Positions 54,528 through 64,000 of a stretch of DNA of 64,000 nt are shown here, piece by piece (the stretch's first letter is position 1; each line of letters starts with the position of its first letter). The stretch comes from Stictocephala bisonia. Taxonomy: Eukaryota; Arthropoda; Insecta; Hemiptera; Membracidae. The stretch is from the NCBI GenBank assembly GCA_035578905.1, contig JAQJVL010000159.1, positions 1,394,001-1,458,000 of the forward strand, given 5' to 3'. Made by a program: the position numbers and the translations under genes. Below the pieces are notes generated by a model. It did no database searches and was not told the origin of the DNA. It worked only from the letters and a program-made list of their open reading frames with translations.

Positions 54528-56880
54528 TAAATAATCATTCACACAACTAAAACACTTTTTTTGAAAATAACAACTTTCAAGTTAGTAGGCCTTATAGTCA
54601 ATAAACTAATTTCACAACCATGGCTCAAAATGTTCCACACTTGAAGTCATATCCAATAAACTTACATTATAGTGTTTATTCAACTTTAAAATTTTAAAGT
54701 AGACGTTCTGAACTGTATTGATGATTACAAAACTGAATTAATTGACTGGAAGGTTAATTAACATACACTGTCTTCGGTGATGAAAAATGGCAGCTACCGA
54801 TTACTCGCTCAATCACTTCAATGTTGCCGGTAAACAAAACAAATGCGTAACCCACCATCGCTCAGCCCTGTCGTCAATGAATTTACGTTATTTAAAAAGA
54901 ACCCAACAGTCGCATTGAAACAGTTTTGGCACCAAGACAGTTTTTAAATGTTACGAATAGCTGCGGTACAACAGACAGCAACAGTAACTAGTGAGTGTCA
55001 TCAGATATCAATAGAACAGAACGAAAACTCCCAAAGTTTAGTCGCAGCTGTAACCAACAGTCTCCACAATACAACCAAAAGGCAACGCTTGACTGATTTA
55101 AATGCTGACCTGATCAAAATGCGGTGAAGCTATTATATTGTCTGCACCAGTTGCATTCAACTGTTTCGACGTCAAAACTGTTTTGTCAATGAAACAATTA
55201 TTCCACTCCTATTATTTTGAATGTTTCGATTTGCAGAGTCGACTTGAGTCTTATCATACGACGATTGACGCAAACTTGTCCATGAGTTTAACTGGTTCCC
55301 TTCTTAAGTCCGAATCTAGCTGACGTCACTGTATTATTCTCGTCTCGCTCGGCGAACACTCCCGATAGCTAACCGAAATTCAAGCATATTTCCCGGTTTT
55401 TTTAAGGCGTGTAAAATTCAAGTGTAATTCCCAGAGAGTAGTCACCTGCATTTTTAGAATATACCAAACAACATAATTAGTATACAATCTTTTAGCATAA
55501 GATAAGGAGTACAATATCATTTATGAACAACTAGGTGACACTCCTGCACGCTTTGCGTGCAAACCCAACTCTCACTTCACTCGTTACACCTCGGCTTTCA
55601 GCCTCCGCATGTGACTTTGACTACAAATAAATGTAGATTATCTGCATAACGTAAAATCACAATATTACATTTATTTACAGTATTTTACTCACACTACTTG
55701 AGTTTCTACCTATCTATTAGTATAGGGTATTACTTAGTCTATTTCAAATGTGTTTATTTCATTTGTTTTTGTTTAACAGCCTAAGATTAAACGTTTAAAG
55801 CATCAATAGTATAATGTCAAACATACAAAATAAACATGTTTATTTATTTACAAAACTGCTGTTATTAATATACTAAAATCAACCCAAAGTTATTATTATG
55901 GAAAATACAAAATTTTGAGTGGCCGTTTGTATCCCTTAGCATTAGAATTTCTGAAAATCCTTTTTTAGTGGGTCCCTTCGATACTAAAGCTAACTTCCTT
56001 TAAAATTTAGTGTAAATCCATTTGGTGATTTACACTAAATTTTAGATGAGTGAGTGAGTCAGTCAGTCAGTGGTATTTGGCTTTTATATAGGTAGATTAC
56101 ATACACTTACATCGTCACTATGGTATCCGGTGCTAGACCAACCATCGTTGCTCCAGGAGAGAGTTCCTACCCCTGTGTGGCTGGGCACTAGCTGTGACTA
56201 TCACAAAACACATACTGTTAATATGCATTCTTTGTTCTTTCTTTTAATTGTAAAATGTTAAAGTGAAACAGACTTTTATAAGTATATTCTAGTCTAGTTT
56301 TTGAAAAAGTATAACATTATGGGTATACCTAAAAGTAAATTGAAGTTATCTTACAAAAACCAAACATATGTACTTTTTCTATAGTTTAGGTCTCATGTAA
56401 GTTTTTGCCATAAATAAAAAGAAAAATAAATGTTACAGTATGTATACACTGTTGTACATATTTCTTTTCAGAAAAACATAGATAATAACAATATCTGATT
56501 GGAAATAAAATATAAAAATGCTTACATAGTTTATTTGTATAAACAATTTATAAGATCTTACAACTGAAAAAATGGTTCATTTTCCATATTTTATTAAATT
56601 CAGTAGAAATTTCCATGATTGTACATTCACATTTTAAATATTATAGAATATGAAAATACAAAGTTTCATTGTGTAAAACAATACACAAGTTATAAGAAAA
56701 AAGTTAAACCATATCAGTTATTAAAAATTTGTAGTTGAGGTATGTAGGTTGTTGAGGTAGTTTAGGTTCAATGGGTATTCAAGAATACCCATTGAAACAT
56801 TTTTACCTCATTTGTTTTATTTATATAACAACATATATTATTAGTAAAATTGACAAATTGGAGTTACATTGATTGAATAA
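54528..56880. other. Intronic region, small features only
   Basis: Contains a 59-codon open frame at 54948-55127 (plus; MLRIAAVQQTATVTSECHQI and a C-terminal TTKRQRLTDLNADLIKMR) that resembles the end of a transposase but is not secure. Also a GC-richer stretch with short palindromes near 55540-55620, and a hairpin plus tetranucleotide repeats at 56000-56070. No host exon seen. Confidence 0.4.
56000..56070 (+). repeat. Hairpin followed by TGAG/TCAG tetranucleotide repeats
   Basis: AAAATTTAGTGTAAATC pairs with GATTTACACTAAATTTT across an 8-base loop. Immediately after comes GATGAGTGAGTGAGTCAGTC and AGTCAGTGG, then TATTTGGCTTTTATATAG. The order hairpin, tetranucleotide run, short unique tail suggests an element 3' end, of unknown class. 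Confidence 0.6.
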
Positions 56881-56884
56881 AATA

Positions 56885-57813
56885 CGAGGTATAGTCAAAA
56901 AGTTCCCGTAATTGGTTGAAATATATTTATTGGATAAAGATAAAAATGTACAAACCTATTTTCCTTTAAAATATTCTTCTCCTACAACAATACACTTATC
57001 CCTACGATCATACAGATGGTCAAATCACTTTTGACACTTATTTTTTTTAATGCATTCCAATACTTTTATCGCATTTATTTCTGACAGCACCTGCAAATTG
57101 ATTTACTTTTATTGATTTTTTTTTACCGTGTGAACAGGAAGAAATCGGCCGGCATGAGGTCAAGCGAGTATGGAGGATGTTCTAACGTGGTAACACGGTG
57201 CTTCACTTGGTATTTACGTACTATCTATATACAGGGGTCATGCAGCAAAAACCAATTGTTTTCTGCTCATTTTTTAGGCCGTTTCCTCCTAATGGCATCT
57301 CATAAGCACCTAATTACTTTTGTGTGGATAAATTTACCTTATATATGATATAATCAATTGTTATTCTTCAGTTTGCATGAACAGTTTGCCGAACTTGCTC
57401 AATGTTGTCATCTGTGGTTGCAGTAAAAGGGCGTCCATTACGAGAGTCGTCTTAAATGTTTATGCGACCTTCATAAAAACGTTTGTGCTTTTAGTACAAT
57501 TAGCCTTTCTTCATCGTCTTAATTTTGTATGCTTGAATTGACATTTTAAGTGTTCCAGAAGATGACTTTTGAAGTAAAACGCCAATTTTTTTGTTTTTTA
57601 GCTGTTCATTAAATTAATTTTCAAAAAAACAACAGTGTAAACATGCAAATATACGAAAAGTGCTCTCCACAAAGGAACATGGCGGCTGGGCGATACTCGT
57701 GCTATCTATATCTCTTCTCCAGAAGGAGTACTAGCTGATAGACAACGAAATTCTCAACGGCAACGCTGTGTGTCTCTGGACATCAATTCTGAAAACTTTT
57801 TGACTGTACCTCA
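56885..57813 (-). mobile_element. Decayed mariner element
   Basis: 929 bp flanked by TA. The ends are CGAGGTATAGTCAAAAAGTT and AACTTTTTGACTGTACCTCA. On the minus strand, fragments of a mariner transposase remain in order: NGRPFTATTDDNIEQVRQTV (N-terminal DNA-binding part, about 57440-57390), AIRRKRPKK and NWFLLHD (57300-57240), LEHPPYSLDLMPADFFLF (last catalytic Asp region, about 57190-57130), and a C-terminal trace. Stops and a central deletion make it inactive. Confidence 0.85.
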
Positions 57814-57815
57814 TA

Positions 57816-57917
57816 TATACATTGAAAAAGTAAAAAATTAAAAAGTCCTTTTTATTTTAGTCAATCAAGAAATAATAATAAAGTAACCACATAAAAATAC
57901 TAATATTTGTAAACAAG

Positions 57918-57950
<33 letters not shown>

Positions 57951-59137
57951 GATATAAAGAACAACACTTAGCAATCTTTTGTGTTTTTAATATTCAAAAT
58001 CGATCTCTGTCTCGAAAGACCATCTTCAGTTGAACAGAATAAAATAAGGTTATTAATTCTAAAAATATATTAACACTGATTTCATGCTAAAATTTTATTA
58101 TGACACATCAAGCATAATAATATAAAAGAATAATTCGTAAACAAATACTCTTTTTGGTGTCAAACATCAATTATGGTGCGAATAAAAAAAATTACTTTGA
58201 TGTTTGCTATCACTCCATTCCAATACTGAAACGACTAGGTGACATCTGGCAATAGACTATAATCTTACGTTTCCAGTGCCACCAAGATTGCATTACCGCT
58301 ATGCATTATAATAAAATAATTACTACAGACGCGTCCAGGTGACGGCTAGCCGATACTTGCCACCAGTGGAGTTAACTTATGATTAATATGATGTTAGAAA
58401 GTTATAATATTAATTATGATTAATATAATTACACTAATTAATATAATTACACATTCACACATCATCATATCATGGATCAGATTTCTATACAAGCCAAGTA
58501 TATTATTAACAATTAATTGTATTTTCCAGCATTTCTTGTTAGCTATATTAGTTAGACCCCATTTAAATACGTTTCTATTTTCCTAACTGTAACTGTATTG
58601 TGAAGTGGCATTGCAATAAAAACAAAACTATAGATGGAATAACAAATTTCAATTAGGTAATTTTATGTAGTTTCTTGCCACCTAACAAAATTTGAAAACT
58701 TTTGCCTGACATGGGTCAAGAATTGGCTATATATTGATGAAATATGCTTTTTATTCTACAGAAATCACAAATTTTACCAAAAAAATTGGATAAAAAACCA
58801 ATTTCACCACTTTTAGTATTTTCGATATGTTTCTGTTAATTTAAACAATATTTAATCATCTTTTTTTTTATTTCGATGTGTTTTTTACGCTGAATACAAA
58901 TTTTAAAAATATTTAGGTACATAAAAATTATTTTTTGAGATATAATGGAAAAACTACTTTTGAGGCGTATTGTGATTAGGGGTCATTACAAGATCATTAT
59001 AAACACTGACTATTAATAACAAAAAAAACGGATTTCTCATATAATTTATAATATAATTATTCTGAATATTTATTTTTGTAATAGTCAGTGATTTAAACTA
59101 AATTGTTTGGTGTTAATAAACCTCTAAAAATACTTAC
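57816..59137. other. Intronic region with TA microsatellite
   Basis: AT-rich. (TA)n repeat at about 57923-57952. At 58005-58035 the reverse strand reads CTGAAGATGGTCTTTCGAGA, a phrase common in dispersed repeats (compare GAAGATGGCTACC near 16458). No exon seen. Confidence 0.5.
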
Positions 59138-59185
59138 AATTCTCCATTCTTTCTCCTTTTCAAGAATTTCTTGTTTCTGTTGCTG
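59138..59185 (-). CDS. Penultimate visible exon of the coiled-coil gene
   Basis: A 48-nt exon between TTTTAG (59186-59187) and a GTAAGT donor. It encodes QQQKQEILEKEKEWRI, strongly helical and coiled-coil-like, entering and leaving in phase 0. It joins the exon at 62330 in the correct phase. A second acceptor three bases inward (CAG) would drop one Gln, a common NAGNAG situation. Confidence 0.6.
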
Positions 59186-59512
59186 CTAAAACAAAAAAAT
59201 TATTGAATGTTTACAATTCCAATTTTTAATACATCTTTTAACAATTAATTATAACGTGTGTTGATTGAGTAGTTCAAGGCATATATGAACTCTTAGATCA
59301 TGTTGCATCTTAAATTTTCATATAAATTGTTAAGAACAACACTTTAGTTGATCTACCTACATTACTAGGGCTAAGAGAGGGTCTTTGCTCACTAACTAAT
59401 GCATTAGAACATCATTTAACTGATGCATAAACATACTCTAATAGGGTTCGTGACCAGGAGACGGCTATATAAAGATTAATATTACAAAACATTTATTGAT
59501 TGCTTGCATATA

Positions 59513-60112
59513 CAGTACAACCTCGATTATCCGGCCTTGCTTTATCTGGCAGCCTCTATCATACGGCCTGGCTAGTAGATAACAATAAAAATTATTTACA
59601 AAATAAAATTACCATTAATTGTAAGCACCTTTTAGTTTTGAAATGCAAATGTCATACATGAGTGTTTCGGTTTAGCATTTTGCCAATTGCAGGCACTGTA
59701 TTGATTACAGTTATCCTCTACCAACAAGTGGTCTTTTGTTACTGCGTAATAGTTTAATAATGCGCCTGAAGACCCAAGCTGGCAAATGTTGTTTACTTTT
59801 GTTCAGTGTGGCTGGCTGGAAGAGTACATTTTGCGAGTGGGGGAAGTGGAACAGTTCATTTTACGTACACACCCACAAGCAGCGTCAAAGTTGGCGATCA
59901 TGATAAACATCGTTTGTTTCATTACAACTGCTGCAGAACGTATTGCGTCACATGCAATTTGTAGGCACTTCGCTTACGCGTGCTGTCTGTTATCAGTTAA
60001 TAAACATGTTTCTCTAATAAAACCAAGTTATTTATGACTTATGTTTTCTCCGGCTTTTATCATATTCAGCTTGATCTTCGCCACATTAGGCTGGTTAACA
60101 GAGGTTGTACTG
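59513..60112 (+). mobile_element. pogo/Tigger-like MITE, copy C
   Basis: 600 bp starting CAGTACAACCTCGATTATCC after TA and ending CAGAGGTTGTACTG. Homologous along its length to copies A and B. It lies in the intron between the 62330 and 59138 exons. Confidence 0.83.
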
Positions 60113-61149
60113 CATGTAGTCAACTTTTTTCAGGCAACAATTACTCGTGATTCAGATTTATAAACGAGTGATTTCACACATAAATTTATTTTCAACTCAA
60201 ATCCCAAGAGGTGCAACTAAATTTAGCTTGCTGGGTCCCAAAACAAACTTATAAATCAAACTTAACAAAATGACAATCACGTGAACAACATGAACAAAAG
60301 ATGAAAAAAAGTTGAGGTTGTTAAAAAAATTCAAAGGGCTTTGAATAAGCCTTTTTACATTGATTCGAGTTACAACTAATTCAAAGAAAACTACTTCAGT
60401 TAATAGCGAACCTCGTTTTGACAATTTGGTAAAAAAAAAAAAACTGATTTTGATCACGTTAATATTTTTATAATGGAACAATGATGAGATAATTCATGGA
60501 TTATTTGAAGTATAGATATAAATTATAATTTATTTAATTCATTAAGCTCAAACAGCTACACTGGATTGTAGCTGCAAAATTGTGCCAAATACATTGACTT
60601 AAATGAAGATACAGCATTATATTATTCAATTTGTGGGTAGAGCTAATATAATAGCATTTGTTCCAGAAAAGTATAACTGGTGAAAGCGTAAATCCCAAAT
60701 ATTTACAGAATCAATACCAATCAATTTTGTAAAAGGCAAAACAGTGACAAGCACATAAAATAAAATACGGTACAAATAGTAAACAAATAATAAACAGAGG
60801 AAAAAATATTCACAATCTTGAAATTGAAACGTTTGTTACAATCAACTCAGTTTTAAATTATTACACTAGTTTAGGGATGAAAGTGAATGTAGACAAAACA
60901 CAGTTTATGAATATAGGTTTGGCTCAAACAAACTGAAAGCGTAAATTTCTTGGTGTAATTGTTGATCACAAATTGAACTGGAATGAACATATTAATCAAC
61001 TTTCACTATAATTAGCAACCGGTATACATTTAATAAGACAAATTTCTAAGTTAGGCAATAAACACATATCGATAAATTGTTATTATGCTTTCATATACTC
61101 TCATATAAGTTATTCAATAATTCTCTGGGGAACATCATCTTATCAAAAT
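60113..61149. other. Intronic, left flank of a LINE fragment
   Basis: AT-rich to about 60830 with no gene seen; then the LINE coding relic described separately begins. Confidence 0.4.
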
Positions 61150-61533
61150 TTGAATAGAATATTTATATTGCAAAAACGGGCAATTAGGTATATAAATAAT
61201 CTGAGTTCTTTTGAATCATGTAGAAACTTTTTTATCAGTAATAGAATTCTTACAGTGCCATCTATTTATATACTAGAGTGTATAATGTACTGTAGGCTTA
61301 GTAATAAAATTGAAATTGAGAAGAACCATAGATATAATACAAGGAAAACAAATTATGCCGAAAGTCATAGGTTGAAGATATATGAATCTAAGCCCTCATA
61401 TATTGGTAACAAATTTTTTAGTAAACTTCCTATCAATTTGAAACAGGAAGTAGAAAACAAGTCCTTTAAAAAAAATGTTGTTACTTTAGGGTCCAAAAGA
61501 TTTTTAATTTGTAATCCTAAAGGATGTTTTTAA
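60840..61533 (+). pseudogene. C-terminal fragment of a LINE reverse transcriptase
   Basis: Frames read LGMKVNVDKTQFMNIG, then KFLGVIVDHKLNWNEHINQL, HISYSIILWGTSSYQNLNRI, FILQKRAIRYINNL, SFESCRNFF and ILTVPSIYILECIMY, ending TAA at 61531-61533. This is the standard thumb and C-terminal pattern of non-LTR ORF2 proteins (KFLGV.D..L.W..HI; QKRAIR). Stops near 60930 and 61010. No catalytic domain remains. A different LINE family from those at 18716 and 23350. Confidence 0.82.
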
Positions 61534-61705
61534 GTCACATTTGATAGTTAAAATGCTTGACAAAATCTGCAATTATGGATAAAAGGCATTTTTAACAAAC
61601 ACGCAACCAATCGTGCAGCGTCAAACGGGTAATAATTAAAAGCCACAAATATGTTTATTGTAGATTCATTGGTCCAAACATTTAATTTATGACATTGTAA
61701 CGTCA

Positions 61706-61812
61706 TACACAAGTAAACGTCACACAACACAAATTTATTGACAAATGTACAATATATACATTGACACACCCACCCGCCCACCCATACACGTACATTGGCG
61801 TTGACCCACCCA
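61706..61812 (+). repeat. Fragment of the AACGTCACACAACAC repeat joined to minisatellite
   Basis: AGTAAACGTCACACAACACA (as in the 51316 inverted repeat) leads into TTGACACACCCACCCGCCCA and CCCATACACGTACATTGG, units of the minisatellite also found at 5721. The two dispersed repeats are directly adjacent here. Confidence 0.6.
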
Positions 61813-62329
61813 ATGTATGAATTTAATGCATTCTTTAATTTTGAGGTACATGAAAACCTATTAATAAAAATCATTTCAAATTCAATAACTCTTCAATCCA
61901 TATGTTTACAATCTAAAAAAATACATCTAACATTATTTGTCTTATCACTTGGTTCCCATTTCAACTGCCAGTTGTTTTTTTCTCACTGCTATTGGCATTG
62001 TAATATATAAAAAATAGTCTGCTCAACATATAAAACAGAATGTCTTCTGTGTTGCCATTTTGCATTTGGTATTGTTGCACAATAGAACACAGTATTTTTG
62101 TTGCTTAGAACCATTTACTATTTTATATACAACTGATATATTAGTTTAATATTTTGTAGGTTATATTAAAGGGCACTGGGCCAGGAATTGCATAATAGAA
62201 GAGATAGGGCATCAGCAAAATTACGTGGGAGGACAAGTCCACAAACACAAAACTTGAAACTGAACGAGTCCCGTATACTTCAGAAAAAGACTTTAAGGTA
62301 TGAACAGAATGTTAAAATAATGCACTTAC

Positions 62330-62378
62330 CTTAATTTTGTTAATTTGCTTTTCCAAATTTTTCAACTGGACCATTAAA
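62330..62378 (-). CDS. Coiled-coil gene exon (rightmost visible)
   Basis: A 49-nt exon between the acceptor TTTTATTTTCAG (ending 62379) and the donor GTAAGT. It begins with the last base of a split codon and encodes LMVQLKNLEKQINKIK, a heptad-like coiled coil, ending in phase 0. The gene continues to the right of the window or through exons not recognised here. Confidence 0.55.
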
Positions 62379-62684
62379 CTGAAAATAAAAAGAATAAGTT
62401 TAGGTTAGCTGAGAAGAAAGTTAATTGAAGATGTGATTAAAAATTAGTTCATTGAACTATGTTTTAAAGCTACCAGAAATGTTGCATTTTGGATTGCAGA
62501 AAAAATTATGTGTTACAGCCTATACAATTTATCATTATTATTGGTTACAGTCTCAACACTAGACGAGGAGGTAATATTACTAGGTAATAGGTTCAATATG
62601 TTCGGTCATCCAATTTCCACTCAATGGTTACTATTGGTGCATACACAACTGTCTGGGGTGTTCATGTTGAATGTTTGTCAGGGT

Positions 62685-62775
62685 CCGGATCTTGTGTAGG
62701 GGAGAAAATTGAGGATCAGGTTTGTCAATTAGCTGAAAATAGACCAATATTACATGCTTTGGATTCCACGTAAAG
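62685..62775 (+). repeat. Single-arm copy of the foldback repeat
   Basis: GGATCTTGTGTAGGGGAGA through AATTAGCTGAAAATAGACC to TTTGGATTCCACGTAAA matches the right arm of the foldback at 5550-5640 in the same order, with scattered substitutions. No inverted partner lies nearby. Confidence 0.65.
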
Positions 62776-63058
62776 CAGTAGGTCCTTTCTGAGCACAAGT
62801 CGAACTCAGGTAGTAACCAGACTAAACAAGTCATACACACTCATACCATCATTCATATTCGCTTAAAATATGAAAAAATTGTGTAAGCATCTCATATCTG
62901 AGAATAATCTGAGATCTATATCTGAACTCAGTGTGCTTGGAAGTTTTATTCAAAATCCTAATGCTACCAAGACGCTGAGTTCAGATGTAGTTGTACTAAA
63001 TTACATCCTCATCTAGGGATTAAGACTATAAAGGAAATACTCTTAGGCACAAACAAAC

Positions 63059-63218
63059 ATGCCGGTATGGTGGTTCAGAGGCTAAGGCTTCGGACTGAAG
63101 AAAACAAGGTCCTAGGTTCAAATCCTCACTGAGCCAACGGTCGGTACTTCACTTGTTGAATAAAGTTCACGCACAAGCCTGTAGGCCCATGTGCACTGGC
63201 GAGTGAAGTTTATATTTA
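63059..63218 (+). mobile_element. tRNA-derived SINE copy 3
   Basis: GCCGGTATGGTGGTTCAGAG head, B box-like GGTTCAAATCC, then TTGAATAAAGTTCACGCACA, GCCTGTAGGCCCATGTGC and an A-rich end. Same order and length as copies 1 and 2. Confidence 0.82.
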
Positions 63219-64000
63219 AAAAGAAAATATATGCTGATACAATACCAATGATTCAACAGATTCTTTCCTAAAGATATATTTTTCCCCTAGAAAAGTGACA
63301 TAATTACTATAGGAAATGAAAGTTAAAAAAATAAAACTACATTTTGATTCAAAATTAGAAACATTCCAATTTTTTATGATTAATTGGGTTTAATTAGACA
63401 GATAAGACTTTTACCCAGCCAGACTTAGAAACTTATGATCTTTATAGAAATTTTATTTTGTCTACATAAGTATTAGCAATGTTTTAGTAATTCATGTAAA
63501 AAAAATAATAATAAATAAATAACTAGCAACATGCTGAAAATAGGTGTACATCTTGGAAGTTCTGGAAATGGCCCCCGACGTGGGCTCAAAAAATGTTTCT
63601 GAAAACTCAATACCATTCTATAAATATGAAATAATAATTGCTATACATCTGAATAAGTTTGAAAGTGCATTCTGAGCTTTCTAAGTTAGACATGATAACA
63701 CGGTACTGTACTTAAATAGAAGGGATGTTAAATCTCCTCCTATTCAGTTTCGGAATTCACAGATGGGTATGGATTTGGATGAACTTGAATTAATTGTCTT
63801 TGATAACTTTTAATTAATAAGACATTGACTAATGCAATCTATTTTTGTGAAATATCTTTCGGATTAAAACATATTCTATTCTATTTTTAGGGATGTGCTC
63901 TCTGTATTATTTAGTTCTCCTGTCACAATGTTTTCATAAATTTGGGCACTTTCAGAACAAATATCAACCAACAACTATTCAATTTATATATGTAGTTTTT
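63219..64000. other. Right edge, no gene seen
   Basis: AT-rich sequence with no exon or element boundary that could be supported. Confidence 0.5.

Overview
This is an AT-rich animal nuclear sequence, most likely from an insect. The evidence is short spliced exons with GT/AG borders, AATAAA signals, a conserved animal SCaMC carrier gene, an AMN1 homologue and a dense mix of insect-type transposons (piggyBac, mariner, pogo/Tigger, hAT, Helitron, BEL/Pao, RTE- and CR1/Jockey-like LINEs, tRNA-derived SINEs). A hemipteran is a reasonable guess from the overall texture, but nothing here proves the order. No bacterial-style genes, CRISPR arrays or true tRNA/rRNA genes were seen.

Host genes are few and thinly spread. 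(1) Minus strand, 11910 to 1223: the first four coding exons of a Ca2+-regulated mitochondrial ATP-Mg/Pi carrier (SCaMC, SLC25A23/24/25 family). They encode its EF-hand module, the phases join perfectly, and the carrier domain lies beyond the left edge. (2) Plus strand, 16759-17535: an intact 258-codon, single-exon AMN1-like leucine-rich-repeat gene. (3) Minus strand, 31815-31705: an orphan last exon with a poly(A) signal, protein not recognised. (4) Minus strand, 62378 to 43238: the last three coding exons of an unrecognised coiled-coil protein, with a transposon-filled intron of about 15.8 kb between the last two and a decayed tandem copy of the last exon just upstream of it.

Most of the rest is mobile DNA, and many insertions can be bounded to the base by target-site duplications (TSDs). 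Left part: pogo/Tigger-like MITEs (3300-3898, 14481-15284), a piggyBac relic (5088-6768) carrying a foldback insert and minisatellite, a LINE relic split by a hAT MITE (13569-14131), and a small mariner-type MITE (15997-16342). Middle: an RTE-like LINE with a perfect 15-bp TSD (18716-22011), a SINE 50 bp further on, a CR1/Jockey-like LINE (about 23350-28228), and a piggyBac MITE (29001-29882). Then come a long-hairpin mariner-type MITE (33183-33905) and a BEL/Pao retrotransposon (34986-42020) with near-identical LTRs but a deletion removing RNase H and most of integrase. Right part: a degenerate Helitron (about 43769-50756) whose helicase is split at the Walker B motif by a probable 2-kb solo LTR (47583-49575), an 80-bp-arm inverted repeat, a hAT MITE, a piggyBac derivative, a mariner relic, a third pogo MITE, a LINE 3' fragment and a SINE.

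There is no evidence of a gene cluster acting as a pathway or defence system. The most unusual signals are two very small perfect hairpin insertions, one a 38-bp perfect palindrome bounded by a 5-bp TSD; a pair of similar ~60-bp sequences in terminal-inverted-repeat orientation 10.5 kb apart around the LINE block; and a dispersed ~36-bp minisatellite found beside or inside transposons at several sites.
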